Assembly: GCA_039704465.1 (NCBI GenBank)
Contig: JASFAU010000019.1
Coordinates: 248,001 to 312,000, forward strand
Origin: Plasmodiophora brassicae
Lineage: Eukaryota > Endomyxa > Phytomyxea > Plasmodiophorida > Plasmodiophoridae
Direction: 5' to 3'
DNA: 64,000 nt
In this document: piece by piece, positions 22,079-33,971 of the stretch
Position numbering within the stretch: the first letter of the stretch is position 1
Layout of the letters: each line of letters opens with the position of its first letter
Made by a program: the position numbers and the translations under genes
Notes under the pieces: model-generated
What the model was told of the DNA's origin: nothing
The model's database searches: none
What the model saw: only the letters and a program-made list of their open reading frames with translations

Positions 22079-25078
22079 ATGGCAGGAGGTGGCCGCAGAG
22101 CGCCCGTTCGTCTACAGATGGAGGACGACGCCAGGACCAACTCCGACGCCGAGGCCAAGGAGCATGAATCGTCGACAGATGACGAAATCGATCGAGGGCT
22201 TCAGTCAACAAACCTGCACGGTAAGAGCCCGATCTTTATGCCTTTGAAACCGCCCATCCTACGTACCCTGAGCCTTACGGCCAAGGACGGAATTAACGAT
22301 TTCCTCAAGAAATATAGGAAACACGTCGAGATCGTTAACGAGCGCCGACTGATCTACAAGGAGGATATTCATCCGCCAACGGTGAAGTCATGCATTACCG
22401 AGGACGTCCTCAGAGGGATGTCGAAATATCGCCTACGTCAACCCGCCAGCACGATCACGGATGGCGACATCATGAGCTACTTGAGGTCAGTCCAACGCAG
22501 GGAGGCTGATGTCGAGAGTTCGACAGACATCAAGGCGCTTCTCACGAAGACAGTGGTCATGAACCTGTCAATCAAGAGTATTGAGGAACGTGTCACGTCT
22601 TTCTTCGCCAAGTTCGATGAGCTAATCGACGACTATGGGCTACAAGACACATACGCCAAAGGAACGAAAGGAACCAAGCGCAAGATCAAGGTATTACGCG
22701 GAGGTATCCGTCCCACTGACCTTGCGGTTCTAGTCGAACGCGCGATCGAGTTCGGAGGGTGCAGGGACGCTGAGAAGGACGAGCTCAAATTCTTCGACCT
22801 CGTCGACCGTCTTGCCAAAGAGCAGGACAAACACTTCCGGCTGCAAGCTGAGAAGAAGAAGTCTCCAGCGCAGACCATGTCCCCACCTGCAGGTAAGAAA
22901 GGTAAGGACGTTGTTGCTCCGAATAGGAATGGCGGCAAGCATCCGACAAATCCGATCGGACTGAAGACAGCTCAATCGTCCACATCGCAAACGAAAGACG
23001 AATCGAGGGACATCCCCGAGCACATCCGAAAACGTTTCGAAGGTAAGGATCCTCCAAAGGCAGGTTGCCTAATCTGCAAGGAGCAGCACTGGGTCCAAGT
23101 GTGCCCGAAGGCAACTCAAGGAGAACGCAAAGCTGCCATTGAAAAGTTCCAGAAAGAGCGCAAAGAGAAGGAGGAGAGTAAGGGCAACGCAGACACGGCA
23201 AAGCGCATGGGCCCGCCGTCGCCGTCAACACCGTCCCCTATGAGACTTCGCTTCCAGAACTCGCTCGACCTTCCATTCGAAGCCGATAGTGGTGCGACGA
23301 AGACCGTCATTTCGCAATCGCAACTGCTACGGATTCAAGCCATCCAGCATGTCCCAGTCAAAGTGTTCGACCATCCAACGGAGGCGAAACTTGCAACGAT
23401 CGGGGCTACGACAACAATTGTCGCCACAGCGATCGTGGACATCACCATTGTCCCACCTTCGCATGGCAAACCTGCACATCTACGCGGGCGGGAAATCAAC
23501 GTATGTCGCGAAGACCTATCTGATGACATTGTCCTTTTAGGAGCCCCGGAACTGGACGCGTTGGGTATCAATCCAGCTACACAACTGAAGGAGATGTTAA
23601 TCGAGGCAAATGGTCCTATCATCATCGAAGCGGATCCGACCCCGGAACGTCACGCCCCAGGTGGTCAAGGGATCACGATGAGAGCGGTAAGACACCCGGA
23701 GGTAAGTGGAACAACTCGCGATCATGAGCCCCAATTGGACACCAATGATCCGGGTGACGACTATGATGTCGAAATCGGAGAACACTCCGATACAGACGTG
23801 GACAGGGCAATAGACCGGATGATACAACGTGCAACTGACTCCGGTTTCCCTAACGATCAAGTCCCGCGTCTACGCACAACTGTCAATCGACACAAAGACA
23901 TATGGCGAACGAAGCTTGGCCGTGATCCACCTGCGAAAGTAAGTCCACTGAAACTACACTTCAAAGCAGATGCTCGTCCTGTTCGTTGCCGAACACGAAG
24001 GTATACCCTCGAACATCAAAAATTCATGGATGATCACGTAGGAACCTTGGCGGAAAACGATTTTGTGTACCGCAATCCGCACAGCAGGTACGCGTCGCCG
24101 TGTCTGGTCGTCGACAAGAAGGACACGGAGGTTCGCGGCCATCGGCTGACCGTCGACATCATCAATGAAGCCGTCAACAAACAGACCGAACGCATTGCAT
24201 GGCCGATGCCTCACATCGACATCATCCTGACCTACCTACGTTCCGCGACCATCTTCATGCTGTTCGATGCCTTTAAAGGCTATTGGCAATTTCCGTTGCA
24301 CCCTGATTCGCAGGAGGCCTGCTCGTTCATGACGCACATCGCCACGTTTACACCCAGGCGCATCATCCAGGGAATCGCTGATTGCGTGTTTGCGTTCCAG
24401 GCGGGAATGCAACAGGTGTTGGGGAAACTTCTATATATCTGCGCCCTACTCTGGATCGACGATATCCTCGGCTACGTATCTGGATTCGGAGCCTACATGG
24501 ACACACTCGAATCTCTTCTCAACGCTTTCGACGAGTTTGGAGTTAAACTCAACCCTGATCGCTGCCAGTTATATCTCACTTCAGTGACATGGTGCGGTCG
24601 CGTTATATCCGCTGATGGAGTGTCGTTCGATCGCTCGTATCTCAACGCCTTGCACGATCTATCAACTCCTATCACGGCTGCTGATCTCCAACAGTTCCTC
24701 TCGGGCCTCAATTGGGTCCGTTCTGTTATCCCTCAATTCGCGGCACATGTTCATCCGCTACAGGATCTACTTCTGTCCGCTTCTCGTTCTGTCAGCAGTC
24801 TGAAGAAATCACACCTACGTCGAGTTCGTTTAGCCGACATCGGCTGGACCACTGACCATCTCACCAGTTTCAATTCTCTGAAGCATCGACTATCGGAGGC
24901 CATGACGCTGGCGCACCCCAAGGACGAATGGATCATGTGTCTCTTTCCGGATGCGAGTGACCGTTTCTGGTCTGTTTTCCTGTCGCAGATCCCTCCGGAA
25001 GATATTGATCTCCCGTACGGTGAGCAACACCACGAACCTTTGTCGTTCATCTCGGGACATTCCGTGGTTCTCAATTGA
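22079..25078 (+). pseudogene. gag-pol 5' part: zinc knuckle, protease, reverse transcriptase
   Basis: 999-codon frame starting 43 nt after the LTR. Gag carries a variant zinc knuckle CLICKEQHWVQVC (CX2CX3HX4C). Protease has ADSGAT. Reverse transcriptase shows HRLTVDIINEAVN, then FDAFKGYWQFPLH, and WIDDILGY in the catalytic position, where YxDD or FxDD is usual. The frame ends at a TGA just before the RNase H core; the expected continuation is one frame away, so a single-base deletion near 25060 is likely. Gag and pol sit in one frame with no ribosomal frameshift needed, as in some chromoviruses. Confidence 0.9.
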
Positions 25079-26967
25079 AGTGGGCGACCATTGAGAAGGA
25101 GGCCTACGCCATCATTGAAGGCTGCTATCGCCTCAGACACTTCATCTCTATGTCAAAGCTGGCACTTCGAATCTTCACAGACCACCGTAATTTGGTTTTC
25201 ATTCTGAACCCAGCCTCGGTTGCACGAATTAGTCGGACGACCGGCGATCGCTTGGAGCGCTGGCGACTTCAGATTATCGACCTAGATTTTCACATTGAGC
25301 ACATTGCTGGGGAGGACAACGTTTGGGCCGACCTCGCCACGCGGTGGGGCGTCGCCCTGCAACCACTCTCCTCATTTTCCCTCCATCGTTCCGTTCTATT
25401 CGTCATATGGCAATTAATCTTGACTTCGACGATTACAAGATGACCGATGAGTTTATCTGGCCGTCTGTCGACGAGATTAGTAACGCTCAGACCGACTACA
25501 TTCGCCAACACGACCTATCTGCCGTTTCCGATATTCTCCAACTCGAAGGGGACATGTCTCTCCACCTTAGCCCGGAATCTGGCTGGCGTACTCCAGACAA
25601 TCAACTCTGGGTACCATCACATGCACTGCAGCTACGCATCGCAGTGATTTCACATATGGGATGTCTGGTCATCAACCTGCTGCATCGACTATTTCGAGCA
25701 TCGCACAACTCTTCTGGTGGCCTGATCTGGATTCCTTTGTTCGTGCATTTGTGGACAAATGCTTACACTGCCTACGCAACAAAGATTCGATGATTCCCCG
25801 ACCTTTTGGCACGGCTATGCATGCGGACAAGCCCAATAAGGTCATCCACTATGACTTTCTGTTCTTATCCAAACCTCGTCCAGGCGATTCTCATCAACTT
25901 CGTTATGTTCTGGTTCTGAAGGACGACGCCACGGCATTCGTCGAGTTAATTCCTTGTCAATTCGCGGATCACAGCGTTGTCGCCGAATCTCTTCTGGATT
26001 GGTTCAAACGTTTCGGCATTGTTTTCCAACATGTCTCTGACCGCGGCACACACTTCAAAAACGCGGTTATCGCCGAGCTTAATAGCCGGTTACACTGCAA
26101 CCATCATTTCACAACTGCCTACACACCTTGGGCGAACGGCACGGTTGAGGTTGTCAACAGCGGCTTCTCTTTCTGCTGAAGTCCCTCCTCTCCGAGCTAA
26201 ATCTTCCATTCCAGGATTGGCCGTATGTCCTTCCGCTGATCAACATGACGGTAAATCACACTGTTCGATCAAGTGTGGGCTACGCGCCTGTCACGATGTT
26301 TACGGGTTTGCCACCCTCGACACCTATCTCGATTATCTTCAACAAACGCATCGACGCGGTTATCGACGTACCGTTGACCCCTGACCGTCTAAAGGAAATG
26401 ACGACGGAACTTATCGATTCTCTCGAGGACATGCACAAAGCAGTGGCACGTACACGCACCCATCTACGTGATCTCAAGCAACGCGCCCGGCGTCGCCGAC
26501 GCAATGTTCGCGAGATCAACTTCACGACGGGCGACTATGTTCTCGTGGCCAACCATGGCAAGCACTCCAAGTCCGAGTACAACTGGACTGGACCTGCCCA
26601 GATTATCGACACCAGCAACGACTGGGTGTATCGAGTTCGAGATCTCTTGACTGATCGTATCTCAGATGTACACGCCCAGCGCTTAATGTTCTATGCAGAT
26701 GCGCACTTGAATGTCACCTCTTCCCTGAAGCACAACATCGCGCTCACCGGCGTGGCTTACCAAGTCAACGCAGTCGAGGACATTCGAGTCAACTCTACGT
26801 CAGGTGACACTGAACTACTGATCAACTGGATCGGATTCGATGCCACCGACAATTCATGGGAACCTTACTCGGTCATGGCGGCCGATGTTCCTGATATCGT
26901 CAGGGCCTTCCTCGAACGACAAGCCGAAGGAGACCCGCTCTGCTCACGACTGTTAGCAGATTTCTAA
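25075..26967 (+). pseudogene. pol 3' part in four frames: RNase H, integrase, chromodomain
   Basis: Four overlapping open stretches continue pol: 25075-25443 (RNase H, IEKEAYAI), 25323-25793, 25661-26179 (integrase core with HYDFLFL, VSDRG and ANGTVEVVN supplying D, D and E) and 26245-26967 (integrase C-terminus and chromodomain, LLINWIGFDATDNSWEPYS). Each junction looks like a single-base indel, near 25060, 25330-25410, 25660 and 26160. As written this copy cannot make a full Pol protein. Whether the breaks are biological or sequencing errors cannot be told from the sequence. Confidence 0.88.
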
Positions 26968-26976
26968 CACGGGGAG

Positions 26977-27173
26977 TGTTCATCCAGAGTACCAGTACTC
27001 AGATGATGCTGCTCAGATGCTGCTGCCACCCGGTCACATGATCATGACCGTACTCGACCCCGCAGCGGCCCTTGCTGTGACGATCCTGTCCAAATACATC
27101 AGTTCGTTATATCACCAGGCGCCGACTCTTGCGACCGACCGCCCCCGTAGTGGGCAGCGGCGGCGTTAGCACA
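26977..27173 (+). repeat. 3' LTR of chromovirus copy 1
   Basis: Identical to the 5' LTR and followed at once by the target-site copy CGCAG (27174-27178). Confidence 0.95.
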
Positions 27174-28975
27174 CGCAGCAAACACCAGGAATGAGCAAGC
27201 GCCGTCCTTTGTAATGAGAATGCACAGAATTGGAGCTCCTGACCGGCTGGCTGGTGGTGCCTCGCTGGACCTGTATACCGGACAGAACGGTTGGCACGGA
27301 GAGTCGCGCCGCTGTCCCAGCTTCGCGCCCATGGTCGATGGCAGGGGGTACATAAGCAGGATCGCCTGGCGAGCGACGATCACAGGGCTGATATGATGAC
27401 GCGTAAACGTCGCCGTCGCCAGACAGTGTATGCCTGCACGTGACAGGACGCGCGTCTTGCCGGCATGGGGATGCGATCCGCCGGATACCGTTCAACAGAC
27501 GCGATATCATGCCTCGGCCGAGCACTTGCTTGTTGCCAGTCGACCGCAGGAGACCTTACGTCCTCTCCCGGCACCTGAACAATGACGGCACGATCGACGC
27601 GATTGTCCAAACAGGTCAGCGAACGTCGCGTGTGCGTCCTGGGGACCTGGAGCCACCCGCTTCCCGCTCCAGATTCAGCTAGCACCAAACGGGATTGGCT
27701 CCAACCGCAGGCGCACTCATGACGAACGCGGTCTGGATGCCTTTTATTCCCCATGAATCCGAGTATCGGGAGCGTCTAACTGGTATGGCCTTCGATGGCC
27801 AGTACATTCGTGACGGTGTTCCTGCAGTTGTTCGTGACATCGTGTCATCTGAACGATGTCACGAATAACTGCAGGAACACCGTCACGAATGTACTGGCCA
27901 TCGAAGGCCATACCAGTTAGACGCTCCCGGTGCGCGGATTCATGCATGGGGAATAAATTTCGACACACTCGATATGAGTGTATCAGCCAAGCCAGTTGCC
28001 GTCCCATCGTCGCCACCAGAGTTAACGATTCGATTATCCGCCATCATGGCAGGCACCCTTCATGAGTCTGCATTCCGCGAGCAACTGAAACGCCGACAGC
28101 AATGAGGTAAACGAGGACAAGGGACAGATCCCAATTCGCACCTGAGACGCTGCCGCCGAGGTAGGCATTCGGATTCGAGTGCACTCCGGGAGACCCGGCG
28201 TCGAACTCCGTGCGGACTGCGATCAGACTCCTTCACGGTGTCACGGAGTCCGAGTGGTCCGCCACTTCCCGCACTCTTCCTGTCCTGTTGAACCCATTGT
28301 TATGGATCATTACGTCATTGATCATATGGCGTCATTTACTCACTCTGTCAATTCATTCTGAACATCACGCTTCATTCCTCCAACCACGGTCGCCGAAACC
28401 GGCACGTTTTCGGACCCGGCGAGTGAGTGGCTCGTCCAGGCTGGCGCCGGTTCCTCCGGTACGGAACGCGAACTCTGCAGACCATGCCAGTCAATGTGGC
28501 CGCGTGCAGTGGACGCCCGGCCACCGGCTGACGAACGACATGGGGGTCGTAGTCCAGAATCCACCCGCTGCACATGGCTAGCGCTTCGCGTCGCTGCTGG
28601 ACATAAGCGTCCACCTGGAGGGCAACTCGGATCAGGTGACCTGCTGGTCGCCGCCGACGTATTGCCGCCGACGTTACCCCGGGTCATCCTGTTGCCCAGC
28701 GTCTCGGTTGGACTCCTCGTACAGACCCTCGACGTCGACCGGCCTTCGCACCGGAGCTCTGCGGCGCCTTGAGCCGCGCCAGCGTTTCGTTGCACGACCG
28801 AGCCCGACACGTGGGCACTGACCAGGGCACGGTGTCGGTTCAGGGCCCAGACCCGGCCTGGGGTGGTGGCGAGTGATCCGGCCACCTTGAGGGTGGGCGA
28901 TTTCGGGCGGTTTTCAGAGCGCCGCGCCCGGCGGCCGGTACGGCTCGGCGGACCGCGGCCTTACCAATCGGAAGA
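27174..28975. other. Non-genic, repeat-derived sequence
   Basis: No gene supported. About 27300-27450 is recognisably similar to about 62675-62795 (shared segment GGCAGGGGG followed by AGCAGGA and GGGCTGATA), so both are decayed copies of one repeat. A long inverted repeat at 27745-27960 is listed separately. The remainder (28.0-28.97 kb) shows only short ORFs. Confidence 0.5.
27745..27960. repeat. Near-perfect inverted repeat (77-bp core arms, 9-bp spacer)
   Basis: Core arms 27767-27843 and 27853-27929 are reverse complements with one mismatch (a G/T wobble in RNA), separated by 9 nt. Similarity continues outward about 25-30 bp on each side with a 4-nt indel. Both arms can be read as the same peptide (RERLTGMAFDGQYIRDGVPA) in opposite directions, so the structure is an inverted duplication of formerly coding or repeat sequence. 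A transcript across it would form a long hairpin. Confidence 0.93.
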
Positions 28976-29629
28976 ATGTCGGTGAACGACAGGGTGGTCA
29001 TGGAAGTTGCAAAGTTCGCTGGCGCGCCGCTGTTCGGGCGGGACTATCGCGTCCGCTTCACGGCGTTGGATTCGGCGCTCGTCCACCAGGTCTGGTTGCC
29101 GAACGCGCGTACCATCTGCTCGCACCCGCCATACCTGCTCGCCGGTTACACGTCCTATGATGAAATCGATGCGGCGGTCTGCATGGATAGCATCGGCGGT
29201 CTGATCCCGTACGCCATCGTGATCGGGTCCCCGCCTCACACTAGAGAAGCGTCCGAGGGCGATGCGCGTCCTGGCTCATCGGGCGACACGAGTTGCGATG
29301 ATCCGTTCCCTCAGCTGAGCGTCCACGGCCTACTCGATATCCCAGATCGTGTTCTGGATCACATTGCGAAGCTGTTCAAAACCGCGGTATCGTTCCAGTT
29401 GCTTCCTTCGAGGAACGGGATTTCCCTGCTTCTTGTCGGGCACGGCAGCGACGACGACGTTTGCCGCGCGCGCCAGTCTACCCAATACCCTGTGGTTATT
29501 GCAGGAGCTACTGTTGTGCATCATATAGTCACGTTCCGAACAGCCGGGCGAGGGCGCGACCTTGCCAACGCCGACGTCGTCCAACTCACGTCGGAGGCGC
29601 AGGTCCTGTCCACACGGACGAGACACTGA
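28976..29629 (+). CDS. Hypothetical ORF, 3' half within a dispersed repeat
   Basis: 217 codons from an ATG. The first half (MSVNDRVVMEVAKFAGAPLF..., YDEIDAAVCMDSIGGLIPYA) is unrecognised and occurs once in the window. The second half (PFPQLSVHGLLDIPDRVLD..., RNGISLLLVGHGSDDDV) recurs at 39685-40024 and, inverted, at 39338-39620. It may be a decayed transposon ORF or a member of a duplicated gene family. No domain or motif identifies a function. Confidence 0.3.
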   Translation: MSVNDRVVMEVAKFAGAPLFGRDYRVRFTALDSALVHQVWLPNARTICSHPPYLLAGYTSYDEIDAAVCMDSIGGLIPYAIVIGSPPHTREASEGDARPGSSGDTSCDDPFPQLSVHGLLDIPDRVLDHIAKLFKTAVSFQLLPSRNGISLLLVGHGSDDDVCRARQSTQYPVVIAGATVVHHIVTFRTAGRGRDLANADVVQLTSEAQVLSTRTRH

Positions 29630-29840
29630 TTCCGGGGATCCGCTCATGTGAAGGCCTAATCGGAGACGTGCAGGTTATCTTGGGTCCATGGATAAGGTCG
29701 AATGACCATGGTCGACGCCTCGGATTGGTTCCCACCCATGGCCTCCTTCCTCCGCACCGGGACACGTTGCTTCACCGATTTCGTCGGATGATGTTTCGCC
29801 TGACAGCAATATCGATATCAGCAGCGACGTCGGGACACAA
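29281..29840 (+). repeat. Dispersed repeat, related to the inverted pair at 39.3-40.1 kb
   Basis: Closely similar to 39685-40130 on the plus strand and to 39338-39620 on the minus strand. Shared landmarks are the LSVHGLL coding stretch, a TCCGGGGATCCGCT block and the later segment TTTCGTCGGATGA. This copy is not itself palindromic, so it may be the source form. Confidence 0.8.
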
Positions 29841-30086
29841 CTAAGGTTCGTTCGTAGACTAATTTGGTCTCCCTCACTGTAGTCATGCACCATAAACATT
29901 TGTGGGAATAAATACTTTCTTGATCACCGCCAGTCGCCAGGGGATCACCACCCCTGATTGCAGCACGTCGCGACTTTCGTTCTTCCCATTGTTTGTCAAT
30001 CTGCAATGACGTCAGCCACGTCGACGCCCCGACGCGCGCCCGCACGGCAGGGTGCATGCATCTGGACAGCACATAGTTCCCCACGT

Positions 30087-30173
30087 TGTCACGATCAGGC
30101 AAGCTGATGCAACGAACGCTTTGACGGACTGGCGAAGTCCGTCGCGGGGTTCGGGATTTATTCAGTTATCACA
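30087..30173 (-). repeat. 3' LTR (87 bp) of minus-strand chromovirus
   Basis: Identical to 35526-35612. The other target copy CACGT lies at 30082-30086. A purine-rich tract directly after the integrase stop codon (about 30174-30187) is the likely plus-strand primer. Confidence 0.94.
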
Positions 30174-30186
30174 GAATAGTCCTCTT

Positions 30187-31860
30187 CTAGCGATTGGGTC
30201 TCCGCCGGTTTCGGGAGCGAGGGCCAGGTTTATCGGGATATCGAGCATGAAATTCAGCAATCGCTTGGTCCAGGCCTCCTGTCCCATGGAGATTGCCCGC
30301 GGGTTCCCAGGTGCGATCGGACGGGGAGTATCCTTCCCAATCTATGAGATATTGCAACCGCCCCGACCGGTATCGGGAATCCAAGATCGACTTAACGATG
30401 AACAGGGGCTGGTCGTCATCTTCCAATACAATGGGCGGCGGCGGTGGCTGTTGGCGATGTGGAAGGACATTAGGCGTATACGGTTCCAGCTGTGACACAT
30501 GGAAGACGTTATGTAGGCGCGAGGTAGGAGGCAGCTTCACTTCGTATGCGACGGGGTTAACTGTGCGAACAACTTGGAAGGGTCCCAGCAGACGGTCATC
30601 CAGTTTCCCGCACGGGCGGCCAGTCGATAAGGTTCCACGCCTGAGCATGACGAGATCGCCCACCTGCAGTGGTGGTGGTTCGCGGCGACGGCGATCCGCA
30701 GAGCGCTTCATAGCGTCGACCGCCCGTTGCAGTTGGCCCTTCAAGTAGCGGCGAACCTTCTCAAGGAATTCGGCACGCTCATCGGCGGCTGGGTTACAGA
30801 CTTGGCCATTCCTGGGTCGAGGCTCCGTCACCCTTGGATGAAACCCGTAGTTGGCGAAAAACGGCGACATGCCGGTGGCCGAATGGTCGGCGTTGTTGTA
30901 CGCGAACTCGGCCATAGGCAGAAGTTGCAGCCAGTCGTCCTGCATGTAGCTAACATAGCAGCGTAAGTATTGTTCGAGGATCTGGTTCACGCGTTCCGTC
31001 TGGCCGTCGGATTCCGGGTGCCGGGATGAAGACAAGTTCCGTTGGATACCAAGACGGTCCAGTAAGTGCTTCCAGAAGGCCGACACGAACTGGGGCCCCC
31101 GGTCGGAGACGATGTCGTCCGGTAGGCCATGCAGGCGGAATATCTGCTGCAAAAACAGGTCGGACAGCTCGACCGCTGTGAGGGTCTCCTTGCACGGAAT
31201 GAAGTGGGCCATTTTCGAAAACCGGTCGACGACGACGAGGACCGAATCGTAGCCGTCGGAAACTGGAAGCTTGACAATTAGATCCATTGAGATCGATGAC
31301 CACAGAGAACTCGGCAAGGGAAGAGGCAGCAGGAGCCCGGACGGTTTGTGGCGCGGAGACTTGCTTCTCTGACAAATGTCGCAGGATGAGACGTACAGTT
31401 TGACGAAGGCCCTCATGCCAGGCCACCAAAATTCACGCTGGACAAGCCCAAGCGTTTTGCGGATACCAAAGTGACCAGAGGCCCTATTATCGTGGAGTTG
31501 CCGGAGGATCTCGATCTTGCATTCGTCTCCGGAGACGACCAAGGAGCGTCCTTTGTACAGGAGGCCGTCTCTCAGGCAATACTTCCTACCTTGAGGTCGG
31601 TCGAGCAGACCGGCAATCTTGGCGACGAACGGATCACTCGCTTGGTGTCGTCGGATACGGTCTAGGAGAGGCTCGGACGGAGCCGCCTCCGCGTGGACGG
31701 TGAACGCGTCCACCACGGGGGACGGAACTAGGCGATGAAGCGGGAGCAGTTGGAGAGATTGTTGCAGGATGCCTTCTTCAGACGCCGTCGGGACGTACTC
31801 CGGGCGGCGCGTCAAGGCGTCAGGTTTACCGTGCAAGCGGCCCGGTCGGTGCTGAATCAT
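30187..31860 (-). CDS. Integrase-chromodomain ORF of minus-strand chromovirus
   Basis: An open 557-codon frame with the HHCC domain ([14 protein letters not shown], then CDICQRSK), the DDE core ([27 protein letters not shown]), a GPF-type C-terminal domain ([20 protein letters not shown]) and a chromodomain ([20 protein letters not shown]). It has no ATG at the frame start, so it would be expressed as the end of a Pol polyprotein. The chromodomain normally steers insertion into specific chromatin. Confidence 0.93.
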   Translation of the reverse strand: MIQHRPGRLHGKPDALTRRPEYVPTASEEGILQQSLQLLPLHRLVPSPVVDAFTVHAEAAPSEPLLDRIRRHQASDPFVAKIAGLLDRPQGRKYCLRDGLLYKGRSLVVSGDECKIEILRQLHDNRASGHFGIRKTLGLVQREFWWPGMRAFVKLYVSSCDICQRSKSPRHKPSGLLLPLPLPSSLWSSISMDLIVKLPVSDGYDSVLVVVDRFSKMAHFIPCKETLTAVELSDLFLQQIFRLHGLPDDIVSDRGPQFVSAFWKHLLDRLGIQRNLSSSRHPESDGQTERVNQILEQYLRCYVSYMQDDWLQLLPMAEFAYNNADHSATGMSPFFANYGFHPRVTEPRPRNGQVCNPAADERAEFLEKVRRYLKGQLQRAVDAMKRSADRRRREPPPLQVGDLVMLRRGTLSTGRPCGKLDDRLLGPFQVVRTVNPVAYEVKLPPTSRLHNVFHVSQLEPYTPNVLPHRQQPPPPPIVLEDDDQPLFIVKSILDSRYRSGRLQYLIDWEGYSPSDRTWEPAGNLHGTGGLDQAIAEFHARYPDKPGPRSRNRRRPNR

Positions 31861-31873
31861 GAAGTCGAAGCCG

Positions 31874-33222
31874 CTAAGCAGTTGGGACCATCGGATTTGG
31901 CGCGGATTGCTTGTGGGTCGTCATGAAGTACTTGAGGTTGCGGTGGTCGCTGTGCACAAGTGTCTGATGTTCATCCGAATCCAGGAACTGGCGCCATTTC
32001 TCGAAGGACGCAACAACGGCCAGGAGCTCTTTGTCGTAGACCGCATATCGGATCTCAGCGGGGTCCAGTTTCCTCGAAAAGAACGCCAGAGGGTGTAAGT
32101 CCCCGTCACGGCCCCGTTGTGAGAGGACCATGGCAATGGCGAAGTCGGAGGCATCCGTTTCAATCTCGCACGGCACGCTAGGATCGAAGTGGGCGAGGAC
32201 CGGAGCGCGTGTGAACGCGCTCTTCAGAGTTGCGAAGGCGGTCGAAGCAGTCTCGTTCCAGATAAATTCGGTTTCCCCGCGAGTAAGGTTCGTCAAGGGA
32301 AGTGCGATCTCCGCGAAATGCGGGATGAACTTTCGGTAGAAGTTGGCGAACCCAAGGAAGACTTGCAGCCCGTGGAGGTCACGCGGCGGGGCCCACGCGA
32401 GTATTGTGTCTACTCGGCTGGGATCCAACCGGAGGCCGTCCTTGGACACTAAGTAGCCGAGGAATTCGACCTCCGGTGCGTCGAACAAGCACTTAGACAG
32501 TTTGGCCGTCAGGCGCGCGGAGCGTAGACGTTCGAGCACCAAACGCACGTGCTGTTCATGTTCCTCAGCATTCTTGGAGAAAATCAAGATGTCGTCAAGG
32601 TAAACAACAACGAAACGGTCAATGAAGTCGCTGAATGTCTCGTTCATGAAGGCTTGAAAGGATGCCGGGGCGTTGGCAAGCCCGAAGGGCATAACCAGGT
32701 ACTCGAACAATCCGTACGGTGTCCGGAATGCTGTCTTCCATTCGTCACCTTCGCGAATGCGGATCTGGTTGTACGCACTTCGAAGGTCGATCTTGAGAAG
32801 ACCGTTGCTTGACCGAGTGTCGAAAGCAGCTGGTCGATGAGCGGAAGTGGGTAACGGTTCTTCACGGTGACCGAGTTCAGGCCTCGGTAATCAACGCAAA
32901 GCCGTAACGAACCATCCTTCTTCTTCGCGAAAAGGATCGGCGCGCCGGCAGATGAACGCGACGGCCGTATGAAGTTCGACTGGAGGTTATCTTCCAAATA
33001 CTTCTTGAGGGCTACCTGTTCGCGGGGAGACAAGCCGTAGAGGCGACAGAATGGAGGCTCCGTCCCCGGTTTCAGGTCGATCGAGCAGTCAGAGGCGCGG
33101 TGCGGCGGTAAGGATGTGGCGGTGGCCTCGTCGAACACGTCGGCAAAATCCTGGTATTTTTCAGTATCTTCGTCTGCTCTGACTCGGTGTCCTCGGTCCA
33201 CGTATAATGGATGAGGTAGCAC
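31874..33222 (-). pseudogene. Reverse transcriptase and RNase H of minus-strand chromovirus (frameshifted)
   Basis: RT fingers and palm ([20 protein letters not shown]) occupy 33222-32760. The frame breaks near 32800 and resumes at 32710 with [19 protein letters not shown] and the catalytic VVYLDDILIFSK, followed by the RNase H region ETDASDFAIAMVLSQRG to 31874. Motifs are canonical, so damage is limited to frame breaks. Upstream, 33972-33222 is more degenerate. Confidence 0.9.
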
Positions 33223-33971
33223 TGAGCGTCGTCCATGAGTGCGTCCAGGAACGGTTCGGCGTCGACTAGATGGATGGGAACGTTGGCCGCCAGAGGTTCT
33301 TCAGTGCTTGGTGCCGGCAAGGGAACGTGGTCGATCCGCGTCCCGTCGCCTTGATTAGAATCCGTGGGCCGTACGTCGCACGACGACTGTGGAGCATCTC
33401 CGGCTAGAACGTCAGGGCCGGCGTTCGGCGGGGCGATCGGACAGGCGTCGTCAGATGACGTGTTTAGATAAGCACGAAGGTCGACGCGTGCGGGTTCGCG
33501 GCACATAGTGACGAAGGCAAGCGCCCAAGCGGCCGCCACGATGGATGAGCACATGAACAGGCTGACCACCTGGCGTGCCCTGGAACCGTCGTCCAAACGA
33601 CAATCTGGTAGACGTCGACCGGCTCCCCGCCTGTGTCGCTGCTCCCGCGCCGGCGACGTTAGCCCTGTCTGGTCGGGGAACGATTCGAGCTCGAGGCAGT
33701 TCGCAGGGGTGTTACCGGTGTCAGCCGTTTCCAGGTCGCCAGCGGCTTTGTCCTGAGTCTCAATTGCGGCTGTCGCCAGGACTCTGCCACCCGGCGTTCA
33801 TCGTTGGCCGCAGGCGGCAATGGTGTCACGATCAGGTCTTGTGCGGAAGTTGGATCTGGATGTTGTTTTGTGTTAACAGGCGCCTGGGCGATGAGCGGAG
33901 CTGCACTAGAGGCGTCCAGGGCCGGATAACGGCAGTCGTCGTGTGGCGCAGCCACGCTTGCCTCGGTTGTC

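Larger units (their letters stand above)
21839..27173 (+). mobile_element. Ty3/gypsy chromovirus, copy 1 (197-bp LTRs)
   Basis: A complete LTR retrotransposon. Identical 197-bp LTRs start TGTTCATCC and end GTTAGCACA. The 5-bp target duplication CGCAG flanks it (21834-21838 and 27174-27178). The internal region reads gag, protease, RT, RNase H, integrase, chromodomain. A short purine stretch (GGGGAG) precedes the 3' LTR. No obvious tRNA-complementary primer site directly follows the 5' LTR; instead there are two palindromes, AGAAGCTTCT and TTGCGCAA. Identical LTRs mean recent insertion. A second copy starts at 63592. The coding region carries at least four frame breaks. Confidence 0.95.

Noticed and set aside
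27745..27960. CRISPR-like array
   Set aside because: A single inverted pair, no regularly spaced direct repeats, and the sequence is eukaryotic.
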